A DNA stretch of 64,000 bases from Paramecium octaurelia (taxonomy: Eukaryota; Ciliophora; Oligohymenophorea; Peniculida; Parameciidae), in assembly GCA_905182995.1 (NCBI GenBank), contig CAJJDP010000073.1, positions 317,990 through 381,989 on the forward strand, in the 5' to 3' direction. The translations under genes and the position numbers were made by a program. Below, piece by piece: positions 35,933-49,095 of the stretch. Position 1 is the stretch's first letter; each line of letters starts with the position of its first letter. The notes under the pieces were generated by a model. It saw only the letters and a program-made list of their open reading frames with translations. It did no database searches and was not told the DNA's origin.

Positions 35933-36621
35933 GTGATTAATTATTTTAGTTATTTATCTTTATAAAAAGAAATATCACTCAAATTAATATTCGCTTAATC
36001 TGATCTTTAGAATTAGCAATAAGTAATTGTAAAAATACCATCTGTTTAAAGTTTTATTTATTTATTTTCGCAGATTTTTATGAAAAAAATGATCAAATTT
36101 TTTTCTTAAATAAAATTATAATATTAAATTTAGAATTTTTGGTTCCAAATCACTCAATTATAAAAGCTAAAGCTGAAATAAATTATAGTTTGACTCCAGA
36201 ATAATAATTTGAAATTTATTTCAATAATAATTGGGGATTTTAGGGTTTGCAAGTTTTTTCTATGAATGCCTGGTTTGAGACATCATTTGAAATTTTTTAA
36301 TCAGCTGTGCTTGATCATAATAAGTAGAAACTGTCAATATAGTGAAAGTCTTTATATATATTAACTAATTACATTGATACTTGATGTTGTAATTATTCAT
36401 GACATACAAATTTATGACATAAAAATAAAAAGAAGGAGATATAGAAATAAAATTGAAAGAAGAAAGAATTAAGGAAGAAAAAAGTTAAAAATATGGAAAT
36501 AAAGCTCGATTAAAAAATAATTGATTATTTAATTTCTATTATTACTTGAAATAATTATTCTTATTTATGTAATTATTATGGATAATAATGATATATTAAT
36601 TAAAATTACTTTTAATTACAA
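35933..36621. other. Intergenic, no gene seen
   Basis: Spacer between two plus-strand genes. AT-rich with frequent TGA. Nothing supported. Confidence 0.5.
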
Positions 36622-39600
36622 ATGAAAAACTTTAAGTTTTAAATGAAAAGTTATTATGTTTAGGAATTTTTGAATGTCAAAGAAACATGGAGGAAATCAT
36701 TTAAAATAGCTGTTGTGATACTAGTGATTGAGAATATCTAGATGTTATCAATTTACACTTAGAAATTGAATGGTTTCGAATATGATTAATTTTAAAACCA
36801 TATTAGAAATGTTATAGATTACTTTAGGCAATTTATTTGATGATATATTAGATTTTACACAATTATTGGAAATTCAATCACTATAAGAACTACTTTTATT
36901 ATAGGAGGACTGTTATTATAAGGTTCGATCCTTTTATTACTGCTGTGTCAGATTTTTAAATAGAAAGTGTTTTTAAGAAACAATTAAGGCATTCAAAATT
37001 TAGCGATTGAACAAGTAAATTTAAAGGATTAAATTAGAATCTCGAATAAAAAATTAAATAAGATCATATAATAAACTTGATTTTTTCATTTTTTTTTTAG
37101 ATTCATCATGGAATTTTAATAATTCCATTTCTTTTTTGTGGATTCAATTTAATTACTGATTTATTCAAGCAATACGTTTCGCATGGGAATACAGAAAATA
37201 AATCCTATTTTGAATGTTTCGGCATTGTTTCTGGCTTTTTGATGATTGGTTTACAAATTATAATTGGATCATTAATAAATTTACATTAGTTTGACCACAG
37301 AATGAAAAACTTCGATTTTTTGGGCCAATTTTAAACATAAATAATCCATTTCCTTTATGCATTCTAAGTATTGTAATTAATTGTTATAAATAAAAAATTA
37401 GAGTAATATTTTTGTCTGGTATTTAAGCATCAGGTTTACTAGTTTAAGTTTTAGGAATAATTAAATCAGTAATTTAGATCATTTGTGATTATAATTAACA
37501 AGTTTATATAGATTACAGGATATCAAGATTTAACCTTAGAATAGTGGTATTAACTGTTATATATTAACTTTAATTGATCATTTGTCAATTTGGTTAACCA
37601 AAATTAAAGATTAGCATTTTGTTATTAATATTGTTATTTTATCCTCCTTTGATATTACTGATAAATAAGATACTAATAAGATAAGATATTAGATATATTG
37701 GCGACTAAAATGGAGATCTGGAGAAATACATTAGAAGATTATATATTATCTTTAAACAATAAATGGATTTAAAAAAGTAGAAAGGATATTTAGATCCTAA
37801 ATAATCATTAGAAATATACGCATTTATATCAAGTCATATGAGAGAATGTAAAATGTAAAGAGAAAAGAAGATGCAGATGAATATTAAACTAAAATATAAG
37901 TGCTTTTGTTAAGACTTTTATACTAAAATGGATTCTTTTTAAAATTTTGAGTCAATTCAATAATTTGCTAAAGGATTGATTGGGCAAAAATTTGAAAACG
38001 AGATTACAGAGAAGGCAAATAATAAGCTTATTTTAACTTATATTTACTTTTTAGTATAAATCAAAAAAGTACCAACTCAAGCAATTTATGAAGTTATTCG
38101 ATTTTCAATGATTTAAAAAGTATTGATATTCTAAATTAAATAAGGAATAATCTCTAAAACAAAAAGCGATTGTTTAAAAATTAAAACAAGACGCTTTATA
38201 AAAATTTAGTGAATTAGTGAAAAAAAATGATCTGGTCAATCAAAAGTTTGTTTTTAAGAAAGTTTATCAATACGAAGAATCACTAAAATCAGTGAAAAAT
38301 AATTTATGCGTTGTGATTAAATAAGAAAAGGTATAGTATTTAAATATCAAAGGACTTTTATGGATGCATTCTTTAGTAGGTTATTGATATTGATAAGCTT
38401 CTGGATGTAGGTCTTTAATTAATTGAAAATATCAAAACCCTTGAATAACAATTATAATAGTTATTTAGAACTAATCCATTGAACAATGAATGTGACACCA
38501 TTTTCAACATTTTCCAAAAATATGTTAATTATAATAACTCCAGACCAAAATTATACAAAAGAGAAGGCCAAATAATGATGCAATTTTTGTAATCAGAAGA
38601 GAAGATTATCTATGACCCTGGTAGTTGTGTAATATAAATCACCTTAATGTAACCTAGAGGAAATGTCATAAGGTATACTAGATCATTTTCAAATGTTATT
38701 GGGTATAAAGATGAAGAAATATAGGATCAAAATATAAATAAATTTATGCCTTCAATAATAGCAAATGATCATGATTTATATTTGGATAATTTTGTTGAGA
38801 GAGGTAGAATAAATGTAGTGAAAAATGCTGTAAGAGTAATTTTGGGAAAGAATAAATCCTAATTTGTAGTTCCTATTAATACTAGATTAAGAATAGAAGC
38901 TAGTCCAACTGAATTTGGGGCTACTGCTTTAATTACACCAGTAAATCAGTAATATGGCTATATGATGTTGAATGAATAAGGATAAATAGAAGAACTGACT
39001 TAGAATATTTTTGAAGATATTTTTGAGAAACAATTAGGATTTGAGGTAGATTAAATTAAAGGATTAGATTGCTTATTTTTTATACCTGAATTATCCAAAA
39101 TTTGGGATTCAATATTTGATGAAGATTTCGATAAATTAGATAAAAGATTGGATTGTTAATTAATTCTACCTTTGATGACTAAATCATTGTCTAGAAGTCT
39201 TATCCGTTCAAGATCGAATATATTTTCGAAATAAAACATTCAATCTTATATTGCTAAGCAGTTTGAAAATCTTCCTAATGACAATGTGGTGTATTAGGTT
39301 TCTCTTCATTTAATGAGTCTAATTACTATAAACCTTAGGTAAATTATGATATTTTATGTCTAGATTGATTATTGTTGAAATCACAGAATATAAATAATTA
39401 GTGAACCAAAAGATAACTAGTAGACAATTTGTTCAATTAAAATATAGATCATCAATAATAATTAATACTTAGTCATAAAAGGAAATTCAAACTCAAAAAA
39501 CAGATCTCAACTTATTTTCTATAAATTCTCCTCCTAGAGGTCCTCTTCTAAATGAATGCAATTTAGAATACGAAGATTTAATCGAAGATATTAAGATGAT

Positions 39601-41569
39601 TGAAGATTTCAAAACTTAATTAGCATCCATTAATAGAACTGCTCAAAATAAGATGAATGATCTATTTCTGCTATAAAATAGTAACAACTAAATTGAGAGA
39701 AGAATAAATGAATTTTAAAAAGATCCTTCAGAAAAGAGTGATTTTAGTGAAGCAGATTCAGATGCCAAATAAAAAGTCTAAGAATAGAATATTTAATATA
39801 ATTGTGGATCTGTTGATAGTCAATAATCTTAAAATAATACCACAGCTCTTAAAAGGTAAATTAAGGATTCTTTATCTGATTCATAGGGAACTAATAATAA
39901 AACTAAGATGTTTCTCCTTTTTATGTATGTATTAGTAATGTCAGGATTTTTTGTTAATTACTTGATCTTGTATTTTAATTTCGAAAAAATTAATGAAAAC
40001 TAAAACTATGAAAATTTACCATTCCAATTTTCCTATTATTATAATGAATTCATCATTGACTAATCTTTCTTAGCTTATGATCAATTTAATTTTACAGAAT
40101 TAAGCGAAATAGCCTTTCAATATTTCTCGATGAATATCAAAAATATTGACAAAACTATTGTTTTATTACCTCACATTAATATAATCAATAACCTAACTAT
40201 GGAAAGCAGAATGTTGAATATTATGTCCTAATTAACTAAAGTAATTAGCATGAATTAATAAATCAACCAATACGAATTCTATAACAACACTAATGCGTTT
40301 AATATCTAGATTGCTGAAATTGAGGAAACAGATTCTACAAAACATTTACGTAGTTTATCAATTTAGTAATTAAATCTTTTAAATTTTAGCGTAATTGTTG
40401 AAGAAATAATCTTATTAATTCTAATTGCACAATACCTTTATTTTTTTGTTCAAATATATAAGATGAAATAGAAAGTTTATCAATTATTTTGTACTTTCCC
40501 TAAAGAATTAATTTCAGAACAATTTGTTTAATTCACTTTGCTTTATGCTTAATTAAACAACACTAGATTTAGAAATTATGAAACGGATGAAGAATAATTT
40601 GAAACTACAATGATGCATCAATATTAAAAAACAGCAACATCAAAAATGCTAGAGAAGCATAAACAAGTTGGAAAAGAAATCTCTATGAAATGTAGGGTAT
40701 TTTAATAAATAATTTAGAAATTAATTCATCTTAAATCTTATTCTTTTTGTTTGTGATTATGTATGCCATACTTTGTTCATCTTATTTTATTGGAAGTTTG
40801 ATCTTATAATAAGTGACTTAACAAAGTGTATCAGCAAGATATCAAGAAAAAACAACATTTTCATTCACATTAAATTCCTTAGCATCTACCTTTGCATAAC
40901 AAGCTATCCTCTTAAATCATACAATGACATCTGAAATGGTTGATACCTATAAATTTGCTGTCTAATAATTGGGAGCACTTAGCACTAGCCTCCCTTTATA
41001 CCAAGAAGATCAAAACTAATAAGTTTATAGAATCTTAATTGAAAATTAATGCAGTTTGTTTTAGAATTAACTGTAAAAATACTAATAAAAATAGGTCTTT
41101 TGACTATGAAGATTATTAAAATCTTTTCAGTCTTGAGTAATGTTAGTTTATTTCCAATCTTGATCAAGGATTAAGTACAGTGGTTTAAGGTTTGTATTAG
41201 AATTAATTTGATTTTCTGTAAACTATTTCGACAAGAGTTCTAAATTCATCTTTGAAATAAAATTATGATAATCCTTTATTTCAAGTTTAAAGGTTGTACG
41301 CCTAGTATGGATTTTAAGTGATAATTGAAATACTCACAAAATAAATTAAATCATTAATAAACTCAACGTTTATAATTAACACAGCCGTCTTTATTTTAGC
41401 TTGTATAATTATGACCATTTCATTGATTGCCACTAAAATTATGATTGAGAAGATTAAATATCAATATTAGGAAAGCAAACAACTATTAACAGTGTTTCCA
41501 TTTGACAAATTGATGGAAAATGCTTATGTAATAGGCTTTATTACACATGATTAGCATTTTAAAGTTTGA
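36622..41569 (+). CDS. Large multi-pass membrane protein, TmcB-like with PAS-type domain
   Basis: A nearly 5-kb coding region. Start chosen at MKNFKFQMKSYYVQEF. The N-terminal about 500 residues contain many hydrophobic spans (IGGLLLQGSILLLLLCQIF, GFLMIGLQIIIGSLINL). The middle has the marker FISSHMRECKMQREKKMQ..YKCFCQDF (H-x3-C...C-x-C), then a PAS-like region (VIRYTRSFSNVIGYKDEEIQ, FVERGRINVVKNAVRV). The C-terminal part has further spans and ends FPFDKLMENAYVIGFI. This is the layout of tiny-macrocysts-B-like proteins, a large family in ciliates, with sensory/regulatory roles suspected. Some introns (for example around 36830 and 37570) remain unplaced, so the exact product is not given. Confidence 0.8.
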
Positions 41570-42538
41570 AATATAAAGCTATTTATAAGTTAAAACAAGT
41601 TTTTCTTTCATTTAAATCAATTCTTTTCTATGAATTTATAAAGATATTAGATGAATTAAAATATCTTATAATTGAATTATACATAATAGTCAAATTATTA
41701 ATATCTCAAAATAAATTACAAAAGCTTAAATTCAAATACTGGTATTATACATTCTGATGTAAATTTATTAATTAGTATGGTATATCAAATTTCTACAAAA
41801 CTAATTTTAATCAATATTAAAGATCTTTTTTTCTTGGAATTATAAATCTTAAGATATCATCATTTTTAAATAAATTAAATGCTTAGCTTTCAAATTTTTA
41901 TTCTCCTAATAACTTGATTTAATTGAGAAATAAAGCCAGATAGAATGCTTTTCATATTAGGAAAAGAAATAGCAGAAGATATTAATTTTATTTCTATTCA
42001 AATGTTGAATGATTAAAAACAATTTATTTGTCTTTAATGATTTTAATTCATAATATTTATTTTTTAAAAGAAATTAAAAGGGATGAGGTTTGAATGTTTA
42101 TATTATCAAAAGATTTATCACCTTTTCTCTATTTTTTATGATAAAGCATACATTAATTTTTAATGTATTTAAGATATCTTCTAAATATATTATATAATAT
42201 TATGAGATATAGTGTTAAATTGATAGTTTCAGAAGATATAGAACGCAAAGAGAGGGTGGAATATAAGGAATTCTATTGTAATAAATATGAAGAGCCTATG
42301 ATTTTTCAAATTAACTAATTTAATAAAATTCAACCAAAGATAACAGACCACTGAGACTCTAAATTAAATTTTGTATAGTAATAAGAAGTAAGTCCTGTTC
42401 TTATTATTAATAGAATGAAATTGGTGATAATTTATGAGTTAATTTAATTGATCTTTATCTAAATAGGAATGATTTTAAAAAGAATTAGGAAATTACTATT
42501 ATTTCATGTGTTATTGTATTGTACTAAATTATTAATGC
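41570..42538. other. Convergent intergenic region
   Basis: Nearly 1 kb of AT-rich sequence. The 63-codon open frame at 41566-41757 overlaps the previous stop, has low-complexity composition and no start context, so I do not call it. Confidence 0.5.
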
Positions 42539-43216
42539 TCATTATTTTCTTTATACTTTCTTGCTTGCACCTTTTTTTGAATAGAAAACATCGTCTCTTC
42601 TAAATTCAAATTCTAAATCTCTAGTTGTTAATAATTTGTAGACAGCTTTGATGGCATCAAGTCTGGGTTCTAATTCTGCTTAGTCTTATTCATCCAAGAA
42701 GCTAGAATTAAATGACGAGTATATACATTCTATAGAATTTTGAGCCATCAACTCTGACTCTTGTTCTTCTGCCTAAGATGAATGTTGGTGCAACAAGGTC
42801 TTCAAGAATTGCATCATAAACTGAGGTGAGTGTTCTTGAATTTGGTCTTGTTTATGATCTGTGACTCTTGACCCATTTGCTTTCGATTGTTCTTTTGGCA
42901 ACAACAAGAATAGTTGCTTTGAGTCTCTTTTCTAATTCTGGTAATAATTTTGAGCTATTTAATTTCACCTATTAAAGTACCTAACTTTATTGAAAACGGA
43001 TAAGCAAGGATGAGGAATGTATACCAAATAGACCTGCTTCTTGGCATTAATTTTAGCTGTGTAATCAACCACTGATGAGAGTTTAAGATTCTTAGCATCA
43101 GCTAGTGATTACTCAATTTGAGTCAATGCAACACCAACTTATTATTCCAAATTAGATAACTTATAATTAAACAAGTAATTTACTTCTGTCTTTTTCCAAA
43201 ACTTATTAGCTGCCAT
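42539..43216 (-). CDS. RPS7: 40S ribosomal protein S7 (eS7)
   Basis: 200 residues after removing introns at 42702-42726 (25 nt), 42955-42980 (26 nt) and 43160-43183 (24 nt); eukaryotic eS7 is about 194. Key stretches: KKQVYLVYIPHPCLSVFNKV, LLPELEKRLKATILVVAKRT, RTLTSVYDAILEDLVAPTFI, GRRTRVRVDGSKFYRI and the C-terminal AVYKLLTTRDLEFEFRRDDV. A component of the small ribosomal subunit. Its start lies 560 bp from the divergent HSP90 gene. Confidence 0.96.
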
Positions 43217-43694
43217 TCTTGATAAAAATTTGATTTTTTATTTAAATCTTTTTTTATTAATAATTCAGAACACCCTTCTTTTATAACAATCAACACCAAT
43301 CAACCTGTTATTTCTTTGAATACCATGTGGAAGCACCAAAATAAAATGAGAATTCGAATTTTGTGATTTTTATTTAAAAACTAAAGTTTTGACAATAAAT
43401 ATGGCACTAATAAGAGAGAGTAGAGGTTTAAATTACTGATATATTGATTATATTATATATATATTCTATGGATTCTTTGGATTCTTTCAATTCAATGGCT
43501 CAGATTATATAATTTGTGTTCAACACTCTTGTATTGTTTTTGTGGAGAAGTTTGTTGATTGACATAGTTTTGAGATGAGATTTTGATTAGAATTTGATTC
43601 AGTTTGCAAAAAGTCAAACTAGAATTTATTAGACATAATTTTTTGAATATATTTAAACAAAATTAATAAAAAAAGAAAAAAATTTGTTTTTTTT

Positions 43695-43715
43695 GAAAAT
43701 TCGAAACTTCTAGAA
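43695..43715 (+). promoter_or_regulatory. Heat-shock element upstream of HSP90
   Basis: GAA at 43703-43705, TTC at 43708-43710 and GAA at 43713-43715 form a perfect three-unit nGAAnnTTCnnGAAn element. An adjoining GAA (43695-43697) and TTC (43700-43702) give an additional inverted pair. It lies about 60 bp upstream of the HSP90 ATG at 43777, with TATAAA near 43729. This is the binding pattern for heat-shock factor. Confidence 0.85.
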
Positions 43716-43776
43716 ATAAAAATTGAGTATAAATGAAGTTCGATTCACAGATTAATTTTAAGTTTAAAATTAAGAA

Positions 43777-45932
43777 ATGGCAACAGAGTAAAAGAAAGAA
43801 GAGTAATTCCACTTCAATGCAGATATCCAACAATTGATGGGTTTAATTATCAACACATTCTATTCAAACAAGGAAATTTTCTTAAGAGAATTGATCTCCA
43901 ATGCATCAGATGCTTTAGATAAGATTAGATATAAGTCTATTACAGACCCAGACAGTGCTGGTTTGAACGTTGAACCAAATTTCAAGATCAAGATTGTCCC
44001 CGATAAAAATAACAATACTTTGACCATCTAGGATACAGGTATTGGTATGACTAGAGATGAAATGATCAACAACTTGGGTACCATTGCTAAGTCAGGTACC
44101 AAGGCCTTCATGGAAGCTTTGAGCTCAGGAGCTGATATTTCTATGATTGGACAATTTGGTGTCGGTTTCTACTCTGCTTACTTGGTTGCTGATAAGGTTG
44201 TTGTCATCTCCAAGGCTGTTGGTGAATAATAATACAGATGGGAATCATAAGCTGGTGGTACATTCTTTGTCTATGATGATGCTGAAAACCCAGTCTAATT
44301 GACCAGAGGTTCAATCATCATCTTACACATGAAGTAAGATAACTTAGAATTCTTGGAAGAAAAGAGAATCAAGGATTTAGTCAAGAAACACTCAGAATTC
44401 ATTGGATTCCCAATTGAATTATAAATTGAAAAGACCACAGAGAAGGAAGTCAGTGATGATGAAGATGAAAACAAGGAAAAGAAGGCTGAAGAAGGTGAAG
44501 TCTAGGAAGAGAAAGACAAGGCTGAAAAGAAGAAGAAGAAGATCAAGGAAGTCAGTACCGAATTCGAATAAGTTAACAAGAACAAGCCATTATGGATGAA
44601 GAAGCCAGAAGAAATCACAAAGGAAGAATATGCTAACTTCTACAAATAATTGACCAACGATTGGGAAGAACATTTGTCAGTCAAATAATTCTCAGTTGAA
44701 GGAGGTTTGGAATTCAAGGCTGTCCTCTTCATTCCAAAGAGAGCACCATTCGATTTGTTCGAAACAAAGAAGAAGAAGAACAACATCAAATTGTATGTCA
44801 GAAGAGTTTTCATTATGGATGACTGTGAAGAATTGATCCCAGAATATTTGGGATTCGTTAAGGGAGTTGTTGATTCTGAAGACTTACCCTTGAACATTTC
44901 AAGAGAATTCTTGTAACACAACAAGATCTTGAAGGTCATCAAGAAGAACATCACCAAGAAATGCATTGAAATGATCACAGAAATCAGTGAAAATGCTGAA
45001 GACTACAAGAAATTCTATGAACAATTCTCAAAGAATCTCAAATTAGGTATCCATGAAGATTCAGCCAACAGAACCAAATTGAGCGAATTCCTCAGATTCC
45101 ACACATCAAAGAGTGGTGAAGAATTAATCTCACTCAAGGACTATGTCGGAAAAATGAAGGAAGGATAAAAGGATATCTTCTTCATTACAGGAGAATCAAA
45201 AGCTTCAGTTGCTGCATCACCATTTGTTGAAGCCTTGAAGAAGAAGGATTATGAAGTCATCTATATGATTGACCCAATTGATGAATACGTCATCCAATAA
45301 TTGAAGGAATTCGATGGAAAGAAATTGAAGAATTGCACAAAGGAAGGCTTAGACTTAGATTAAACTGAAGATGAAAAGAAGAAATTCGAAGAATAAAAGT
45401 CATCATTTGAAGGATTATGCAAATTGATCAAGGAAATCTTGGGAGACAAGGTTGAAAAGGTCTAATTAGGATAAAGACTTGACTAATCACCATGTGTCTT
45501 AGTCACCGGTGAATATGGATGGTCTGCCAATATGGAAAGAATCATGAAAGCTTAAGCTTTGAGAGATCCATCAATGAGCAGTTACATGATGTCCAAGAAG
45601 ACATTAGAAATCAATGCCAATCACCCAATCCTCACTGAATTAAAGAAGAAGTCAGACAAGGATAAGAGTGACAAGACAGTCAAGGACCTCATCTGGTTGC
45701 TCTATGAAACTGCCCTTCTTACTTCTGGATTCAGTCTTGATGACCCAACTCACTTTGCCAATAGAATCCACAAGATGATCAAACTCGGTTTATCCATTGA
45801 TGATGCTGGTATTGAAGAAGAAGACGAAAAGCTTCCATAATTAGAGGTATTATTAATCATTTATATTTTTCTTAGAAAAAGGAAGATGCTAACACCGAAG
45901 CCACCAAATCAAAGATGGAAGAAGTTGATTGA
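43777..45932 (+). CDS. HSP90: Cytosolic heat-shock protein 90
   Basis: 708 residues after removing a 29-nt intron (45847-45875). ATP-driven chaperone for kinases, receptors and other clients. N-terminal GHKL ATPase motifs: [53 protein letters not shown] Lys/Glu-rich charged linker follows, then the middle domain ([47 protein letters not shown]) and the C-terminal dimerisation domain. The last exon, after the intron, encodes the C-terminal tail ending MEEVD, the TPR co-chaperone docking signal, which marks the cytosolic form. No ER signal or retention motif. A heat-shock element at 43695-43715 suggests induction by heat-shock factor. 113 bp separate it from the next gene. Confidence 0.98.
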
Positions 45933-46045
45933 TTTATGTTCATTGTGTGTTTAAATATACAGTAATTTAGCATTAAATAACTTTATTTCCTTTTACTATA
46001 AGTTTTGATCAATTATGATTACATAAATTTTATTTATCTAATCGA

Positions 46046-48177
46046 ATGGGTTGTCGAGTATCCAATGTTGCACCTCACATGTCCTATTCTACTAAGATTC
46101 AAGAAGCTAAAGAAGGACAATCTGAAATTAGAAGAAATGTGAAATATACTACTCAATTACTCTCTGTTCCTGAATAAGGGGTTCTGAATTTACAGGATTT
46201 ATTTTCTAAAAGTGCTGAGAGATATGCTGCAAAATAATGCTTAGGTTCATTTATTGGAGACGATTTCTCGTTTATGACTTACTCATAAGTTTAGGAAGAA
46301 GCCATCCATTTAGGAAGTGGGTACATATGCATTAGAGATTACTTAGTATTAAGACTTGGGGTCTGGCAAACGAAGTTAATGAATATAAGAATTATAAGAT
46401 GAAATTGATAGGAGTGTTTGGTAAAAACAGAAGAGAATGGGTTATTCTTGATATTGCAAATATACTATACGGATATACTATGGTTCCTTTTTATGATACT
46501 TTAGGTAAACTTCTTTAATATTGAATTATAGGTCCTGAGTCAATCCCATTCATCTTAAGCCAGACTAATATCGAGACAATGTTTCTGAGTGCTGATGCAA
46601 CCAAATCATTGCTAAAATGTAAAGATAAAGGCAAATTATTAAATTTGGTTCTATTTGATCCACTCACCGAAGAATTAGAGAGAGTATTACTATCTGTGCA
46701 AATTAGGAATTGAAAACTAAAGGATATAAATTATTTAAATACGAAGATGTCGTATAAAATGGCAAAATTCAAATATAACCGCTTGCTCAAATCTATCCTG
46801 ACACTATGTATACCATCTGCTATACTTCTGGAACTACCGGAAATCCAAAAGGAGCTTTGATAACTCATGCCAATTTTGTGTCAGCCGTGGCTAGCACTTA
46901 AATTACAGATGCACGAATAACTGATAATGATGTCCATCTATCTTATTTGCCATTGCCGCATGTTATGGAGAGACTAATAGTAATATCCTTATTATATGTC
47001 GGTGCTTAAATAGGGTAATTACAAGTCCATATTTTTAGATTTTATAGAGGAGATCCAAATTTACTAAAGGAAGATATTTTAAAATTAAGACCTACTATCT
47101 TTGTATCAGTTCCTAGGCTTTACAATAAATTCTGTGATGGAATCAAGGCTAAAATTTCAGAAGTCACAGGATTAAAGAAGGCTTTTGTTGATTAAGCTAT
47201 TAGTTCTAAATTATCAGCTCTGAGATCCGAAGCAAGATATACAAATTCGTTATTTGATAAGGCCTTTGAGGGAGTCAGACAATTATTTGGAGGCAGATGT
47301 AGATTGATGGTCACAGGATCAGCCCCAATTCAATAAGATGTTATTGATTTTTTAAAAATTGCCGCTTGTTGTCCAATTTTAGAAGGTTATGGCTAAACAG
47401 AATCTTCTGCTCTATCATTCTCAACTGCAGTATGGGATCCAGTATCCTCTCATTTAGGTGGACCGGCAGCTAATACTGAATTCAAATTAGTTGATGTTCC
47501 TGAAATGAATTATACTGCTAAAGATACTATAACAGTTCGTAGAGGAGATAAAGATGAAGTACAACCAACCCCAAGAGGAGAAATCTGTTTAAGAGGACCT
47601 GGTGTTTTTGTGGGGTACTATAAGGATCCTTAGAAAACTGCAGAAGCTCTGGATTCAGAGGGATGGTTACATACAGGTGACATAGGAATGATCACTGAAT
47701 AGGGAGGCGTCAAGATTATTGATAGAAAGAAGAACATTTTCAAATTATCTTAAGGAGAGTATATAGCACCAGAGAAGATTGAGTCCGTTTACAATAGAGT
47801 CCCAGGAGTAGCAGAAAGTTTTGTTTATGGAGATTCTCTTTAAAATTAAATAGTAGCTATTATAGTCCCTTAAAGTGAATATTTACAGAAATAGGCAGCT
47901 TAGATGTAAATTTTAGGGAGCTTATAGGAATTATGTCAAAATTAAAAGATGATTGATTTGATTTAACAAAATATTGAAACTTTTGGTAGATAAAATCAAC
48001 TCAATTCATTGGAAATAGTAATTTAATTAAAAATATGATTAGGCAAAATTAATATATTTAGAACCTTAACCTCTTTAAAATTTAGGATGTCTCACTTCCA
48101 CTTTAAAATTGCAAAGACATGTTGCCAAATAAATATTTTCTAAATAAATTGAAAATTTATATAAATAAAAAGTTTGA
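46046..48177 (+). CDS. Long-chain acyl-CoA synthetase (AMP-forming)
   Basis: 668 residues after removing five introns: 46321-46346 (26), 46505-46531 (27), 46684-46706 (23), 47015-47038 (24) and 48018-48042 (25 nt). Activates fatty acids to acyl-CoA through an acyl-AMP. AMP-binding signature [19 protein letters not shown] (near residue 236), [73 protein letters not shown] and [21 protein letters not shown], as in eukaryotic ACSL enzymes. The N-terminus MGCRVSN could be myristoylated/palmitoylated, which would place it on membranes. That is inference. Full length. Confidence 0.96.
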
Positions 48178-48251
48178 TAATGCATTTTAATGAATAAAAT
48201 TTAATATATTTTGAGAATTTAATTAATCAAACCTAAAAGTCAACCTATTCG

Positions 48252-48981
48252 TCATTCTTATACTTTTAAGTATGGGTGCTTTTCTCCTGAGTATTTTTTT
48301 TGAATTGTGTAATAAAAACGATTTTTAACTTGATTTTCCTAAAAATAGAGCCATTTCCGTTACCGATCTATTTCTAAGCATTTTAGCAATAATAGCCCAT
48401 TTCGCTCCTCCTTTATTGTATTCCTCCAATATTATTTTATCCTCCTCTGCTGACCATTCATCATGTGTAATAGTTGGGTCTATTTGATTCACATATCTAT
48501 CTCTCACCTATTTTGAGGTTCGACCTGGTAATTCTAAATAATTATTACAATAGTTACTTTGACTTATTTTGATCCATTGTCTTCCGAATTCTTTGTAGGC
48601 TTCCCTCAAAATTTGATCTTCAGAGGGAGACCATTTCCTTTTTGTCCTTTTCTCCTGGTCTTGGAGTTTTCTGTATTTTTGAGAACATTAGGAAATATTT
48701 CTACCTTTGAGATGTTTGATAATTTGCTTCCAATTCCCCTTATACTTTTTATAATATGAGATTAGATTATTGATTTCCTTTTAAGTCCATAATTATCCCT
48801 TTCCTCGAATAATTCCGCTAGCGTTAGTGTGAATTTCTTCATTGGAAGGTTTAACTTGGCTTGTATGGCTGTCAGCATGTAATTCAACCTTCGGGATTAC
48901 TTAAGGCTATTCAGAATTGAATTAGAATGGAATATAGTAAGGAACAAAGAAGTAAATAGGATTCGATTAATTGATGTACAT
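48252..48981 (-). CDS. Myb-type DNA-binding protein
   Basis: 226 residues after removing introns at 48339-48363 (25 nt) and 48534-48557 (24 nt). After a Tyr/Phe/Pro/Gln-rich N-terminus (PIYFFVPYYIPFQFNSEQ) come three Trp-bearing Myb/SANT-like repeats: GQLWTQKEINNLISYYKKY with NWKQIIKHLKGRN; KWSPSEDQILREAYKEFG with QWIKISQKLPGRTSKQVRDR; and EWSAEEDKIILEEYNKGG with KWAIIAKMLRNRSENQVKNR. The third repeat ends with the RS.NQVKNRFY recognition-helix pattern of classic Myb. Probably a nuclear sequence-specific transcription factor. The final intron splits that recognition helix. Confidence 0.92.
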
Positions 48982-49095
48982 TGATATTTATAAACTTGAA
49001 ATGTTTGTTCTATAATTAAGGTCAAATGTATAGAATAGTCTATAAATTGAGTTGAACAATATTGATAATTGAATTAAACAACATGAAAAACTATA

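Noticed and set aside
41566..41757. 63-codon plus frame after the TmcB-like gene
   Set aside because: Overlaps the preceding stop, low complexity, no start context.
44402..44978. Lys/Arg-rich plus frame and 112-codon minus frame
   Set aside because: Alternative-frame and antisense readings of the HSP90 charged linker and middle domain.
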